Below, piece after piece: positions 7,162 to 9,298 of a DNA stretch of 9,298 bases (its first letter is position 1; the number at the start of each line of letters is the position of its first letter). A program made the translations under genes and the position numbers. The notes below the pieces were generated by a model, which worked only from the letters and a program-made list of their open reading frames with translations, was not told where the DNA came from and searched no databases. The DNA is from Pseudomonadota bacterium (GTDB taxonomy: Bacteria; Bdellovibrionota_C; UBA2361; OMIW01), in the NCBI GenBank assembly GCA_900299205.1, contig OMIW01000132.1:1-9298 (forward strand), written 5' to 3'.

Positions 7162-7539
7162 ATGTCTAGATTAGCTGGTCCCAAAGGGGGAGAGCAATTT
7201 GTGGCGGGAAATCAGCCCCAGACGGAGATTGTACTTAGCGATTTCTCCTTTAATGCCAGTGCGTCGGTCGACACAGCGGTGGCGACGCCCTCAGGACTTT
7301 TTGATGCAATGAAAAGCCTTCCGGGGAGCGCTCAGGCTCTGTTACTAAGAGTCAGCCAAGGTGCGGTGGTTCCTGATGCTTTATCGAGGATTCAAGCTGT
7401 CTGCCCGGAGAATCAAGCTCAGCTTTCCATGGATTGTCTTGTACTAGCTCGAGCCGCGGCGAATAAAGCGCCATTGGAGGTTCTTCTCAGCCGCCTAAGC
7501 CCCCGCAATCTTCCTTCGAGCGAAATCGAAAGCGCGTAG
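7162..7539 (+). CDS. Hypothetical protein, 125 residues
   Basis: I do not recognise this protein. The first 45 or so residues are polar and rich in Gly, Ser, Ala and Thr, and look flexible. From about residue 46 the sequence alternates Leu/Ala/Val with polar residues and probably forms several amphipathic helices, ending in a Pro/Ser-rich tail. It has two cysteines (in AVCPEN and MDCLVL), no signal peptide and no membrane segment. Codon use resembles the neighbouring genes and the frame is clean over its length, which supports a real gene. The ribosome site is mediocre: GGGAAG is about 7 nt from the ATG, and an AGGG lies too close. It is transcribed away from the histidine kinase across a palindrome-containing region, so the two may be regulated together. 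That link is inference. Confidence 0.55.
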   Translation: MSRLAGPKGGEQFVAGNQPQTEIVLSDFSFNASASVDTAVATPSGLFDAMKSLPGSAQALLLRVSQGAVVPDALSRIQAVCPENQAQLSMDCLVLARAAANKAPLEVLLSRLSPRNLPSSEIESA

Positions 7540-7582
7540 ACATCCATTTGCCTCATAATACCGTGTCCGACACCCCCCTCAT

Positions 7583-7611
7583 TTGAACGGCTGCCCTGCC
7601 GGTGATATTAT
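7583..7611 (+). promoter_or_regulatory. Extended -10 promoter of the ornithine aminotransferase gene
   Basis: TTGAAC (7583-7588) and TATTAT (7606-7611) are separated by 17 nt. TGA directly before the -10 (7603-7605) gives the extended TGn motif. The -10 matches consensus at 5 of 6 bases and the -35 at 4 of 6. Transcription would start near 7618, giving a leader of about 127 nt before the ATG at 7745. The position explains why the open frame extending upstream to the TTG at 7583 should not be coding. Confidence 0.6.
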
Positions 7612-7733
7612 GGACGGAGGGCCGGGTCGTCCTCCTCCTCGGTATCCTCTTCTCGTTTCTCACGACAGAACATCCTTCGGGACGCGGTATTCCTTATTGC
7701 CACCGCCCCCCCGTAATCCATACGGTATCATCC

Positions 7734-7737
7734 GGAG
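7734..7737 (+). promoter_or_regulatory. Ribosome binding site of rocD, fixing the start at 7745
   Basis: GGAG lies 7 nt before the ATG at 7745, an ideal spacing. The upstream in-frame codons from 7583 encode a proline-rich stretch unlike any aminotransferase N-terminus. Confidence 0.65.
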
Positions 7738-7744
7738 CACCCTC

Positions 7745-8962
7745 ATGTCCTCACCTCGCCTCGCCAGCACGGATCATATTCAGCTAAACGACCAGTTCGC
7801 TGCCCACAACTACGCGCCCCTCGATGTCGTCATTACCCGAGGCGAAGGGGCGTGGCTTTGGGATGTTGAAGGGCGAAAGTATCTTGACCTTTTATCAGCA
7901 TACAGCGCCGTTAATTTTGGTCACTGCCACCCCCGCATTATCGAATGTGCAATCTCTCAGCTCAGGCGGCTGACAATGACGAGCCGTTCATTCTATCACG
8001 ATCATCTCGGCCCCCTGAGCCGAGAGCTTGCCACGTTCTGTGGACTCGACAGAGTATTGTTGATGAACTCGGGCGCGGAGGCCGTGGAGACCGCGATTAA
8101 AGCTGCCCGGCGATGGGGATACGAAGTGAAAAAAATCCCTGACAATTGCGCCGAGATCATCGTCTTCGCAAATAATTTCCACGGTCGAACGACGACCATC
8201 ATCAGTATGAGCGATGCCCCCTCGAGTCGGCACCACTTTGGTCCCTACACCCCCGGCTTCACCATCGTACCGTACGGAGACCTCGAGGCACTTGAAAGAG
8301 CGATAAACCCGATGACGGCTGCGATCCTCTTTGAACCGATTCAGGGAGAAGGAGGGATCATCATCCCGCCTGAGGGATTTATCCGCGGAATTCGAGCTCT
8401 CTGCGATGCACACCAGGTATTGATGATAGCCGATGAGATTCAGACAGGACTCTGCCGAACCGGAAAGCGGTTTGCCTGCGATCATGAGGGGGTCATCCCC
8501 GATGGCTATATTATCGGAAAGTCGCTCGGCGGGGGAATTGTTCCCATCTCTGCGCTCGTCGGGAAAGAATCTCTGATGGCCCCCTTTGTCCCTGGGTCAC
8601 ACGGGAGCACTTTCGGTGGAAATACCTTCGCCTGTGCGATAGCTCGTGAGGTAATTGGCGTGATGCTTGACGAGCGACCCGACCAACGCTCAGCAGAGCT
8701 CGGCGCTCTCTTCGCCGACGGCCTTCGAGCGATGAACTCCCCCCACGTTGCTGAGATCCGCGCCCGCGGACTCTTCGTCGGGATGGACATTCACCCGTCC
8801 TCGGGTAAAGCGAAGGAATTCTGCCACCGCCTGAAAGACCGGGGCATCCTTTGCAAAGACACGCGCGCTACCACGATACGGTTCGCCCCGCCCCTGGTGA
8901 TAGACAAATCCGATCTTGAGTGGGCGCTTGAGCAGATTACCGATATTTTCACGGCGCGATAA
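7745..8962 (+). CDS. rocD: Ornithine--oxo-acid aminotransferase
   Basis: This 405-residue PLP enzyme moves the delta-amino group of ornithine to 2-oxoglutarate, giving glutamate semialdehyde (pyrroline-5-carboxylate), which links arginine and ornithine breakdown to proline and glutamate. It is a class III, fold-type I aminotransferase and cytosolic. The ornithine-specific N-terminal signature is clear: NYAPL at 22-26 (Tyr23), then the LSAYSAVNFGHCHP motif at 50-63. Cofactor-binding motifs follow: SGAEA (109-113), NNFHGRT (143-149), DEIQTG (230-235) and the PLP lysine K259 in GKSLGGG. The length fits the family once the start is placed at 7745. It has its own promoter and appears to be a single-gene unit; no arginase or proline gene is visible nearby. 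The exact substrate (ornithine rather than acetylornithine or GABA) rests on the N-terminal signature and is quite secure. Confidence 0.93.
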   Translation: MSSPRLASTDHIQLNDQFAAHNYAPLDVVITRGEGAWLWDVEGRKYLDLLSAYSAVNFGHCHPRIIECAISQLRRLTMTSRSFYHDHLGPLSRELATFCGLDRVLLMNSGAEAVETAIKAARRWGYEVKKIPDNCAEIIVFANNFHGRTTTIISMSDAPSSRHHFGPYTPGFTIVPYGDLEALERAINPMTAAILFEPIQGEGGIIIPPEGFIRGIRALCDAHQVLMIADEIQTGLCRTGKRFACDHEGVIPDGYIIGKSLGGGIVPISALVGKESLMAPFVPGSHGSTFGGNTFACAIAREVIGVMLDERPDQRSAELGALFADGLRAMNSPHVAEIRARGLFVGMDIHPSSGKAKEFCHRLKDRGILCKDTRATTIRFAPPLVIDKSDLEWALEQITDIFTAR

Positions 8963-9116
8963 TTGGGATAGCTTCCCGGCCGTCTTCTGACCTTCAACCA
9001 AACGCAAAGACCTCCTTCGATGCGTGGGATTGGACTTCGCCATTCGAGTGAGGTTTAATCGGCTCCCCGGGAAGCCCCAGCAGGTTGGTGAAAAATGAGC
9101 ACAATAATATGCCGCG
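8963..9116. other. Non-coding gap after rocD
   Basis: No convincing gene, terminator or RNA gene is seen in this stretch. It holds the 9-bp inverted repeat and a weak 5-bp hairpin (ACGCA 9002-9006 with TGCGT 9021-9025, 14-nt loop). TTGGTG (9085-9090), 17 nt before TATGCC, is too poor a match to call a promoter. A rocD terminator is not obvious. Confidence 0.4.
8971..9075. repeat. 9-bp perfect inverted repeat enclosing 87 nt after rocD
   Basis: GCTTCCCGG (8971-8979) and CCGGGAAGC (9067-9075) are exact reverse complements flanking 87 nt. No T tract follows the second arm. The repeat starts 8 nt after the rocD stop. It could close a large structured 3' untranslated region or be chance. Confidence 0.3.
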
Positions 9117-9298
9117 ATGCGCGCTTACCGGATAGCGTTACGAAAATACCGTACAACCTTATGTGCCGAGCTTCTCATCATGCAACTTCCCGAGTCTTTT
9201 TCCTCAGATTCTTCCGACGGGTGGGAATCGTTTAAATTCCGCCCATCGAAGTCGGAACCAGATCGCCGGAATGACCTCCTCATCCCCGGAGCAATCGG
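9117..9298 (+). CDS. Possible hypothetical CDS, 3' end outside window
   Basis: A frame opens after the stop at 9105-9107 and stays open to the window edge, about 60 codons from the ATG at 9117. A second in-frame ATG at 9180 may be the true start, since the residues after it (MQLPESFSSDSSDGW and on) show codon use more like the neighbouring genes. Neither ATG has a good Shine-Dalgarno site. The protein start is polar and charged, with no signal peptide. I do not recognise a family from so short a piece. Confidence 0.3.
   Translation, partial: MRAYRIALRKYRTTLCAELLIMQLPESFSSDSSDGWESFKFRPSKSEPDRRNDLLIPGAI

Noticed and set aside
7583-7744. N-terminal extension of rocD from a TTG codon
   Set aside because: The TTG is the first three bases of the predicted -35 box, the extension is proline-rich and absent from the family, and GGAG sits 7 nt before the ATG at 7745.
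7602-7787. 61-codon plus-strand frame in the rocD leader with a hydrophobic stretch, possibly a leader peptide
   Set aside because: Its start codon is upstream of the predicted transcript start, overlapping the -10 region, and it has no ribosome site.
7988-8485. 165-codon minus-strand open frame inside rocD
   Set aside because: It lies opposite the conserved aminotransferase core and its translation resembles no family. It is best explained as a codon-bias shadow.
8690-9043. 117-codon minus-strand frame crossing the rocD 3' end
   Set aside because: Mostly antisense to rocD, low-complexity Arg-rich translation, no ribosome site.
1-9298. CRISPR arrays, tRNA or rRNA genes, insertion sequences, phage genes
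   Set aside because: No regularly spaced repeats, cloverleaf-like segments, transposase or phage-type proteins were seen on either strand.

Overview
This looks like chromosomal DNA from a Gram-negative bacterium with moderate GC content. The evidence is one secreted and one lipoprotein-type M16 zinc-protease subunit, Shine-Dalgarno-led genes and sigma70-like promoters. I cannot name the phylum from this sequence alone. No tRNA, rRNA, insertion sequence or CRISPR array is visible.

Layout, left to right. (1) 1-2209, plus strand: the 3' part of a type I restriction endonuclease subunit gene (hsdR). Its stop overlaps the start of a very small YgjP/DUF45-type zinc metallopeptidase. A bifurcated hairpin followed by five T residues at 2236-2289 probably ends this operon. 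The window therefore begins inside the tail of a type I restriction-modification locus. (2) 2385-5554, minus strand: a two-gene operon for a split M16B peptidase. The upstream gene carries the zinc site (HLLEH) behind a signal peptide. The downstream gene encodes a lipoprotein that has lost the zinc site but keeps the Arg/Tyr pair missing from its partner. Together they should form one envelope protease. (3) 5763-6896, minus strand: a soluble histidine kinase with an N-terminal receiver-like domain that has lost its phosphoacceptor aspartate. A strong promoter-like sequence lies just upstream. (4) 7023-7161: a divergent intergenic region with a 33-nt nested palindrome and a second inverted repeat, between the kinase and a plus-strand gene for an unrecognised 125-residue protein. 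(5) 7583-8962, plus strand: an ornithine aminotransferase gene (rocD-type) with its own extended -10 promoter and a leader of about 127 nt. (6) 8963-9298: no recognisable gene except a possible truncated reading frame that runs off the right edge.

The genes do not form one obvious pathway. The clear functional units are the restriction-modification tail, the M16 heterodimer and the rocD gene. The kinase, the divergent palindrome and the small unknown protein are the least explained part. Several starts were moved from the longest open frame to internal ATG codons because of Shine-Dalgarno or promoter placement. The reasons are given per gene.
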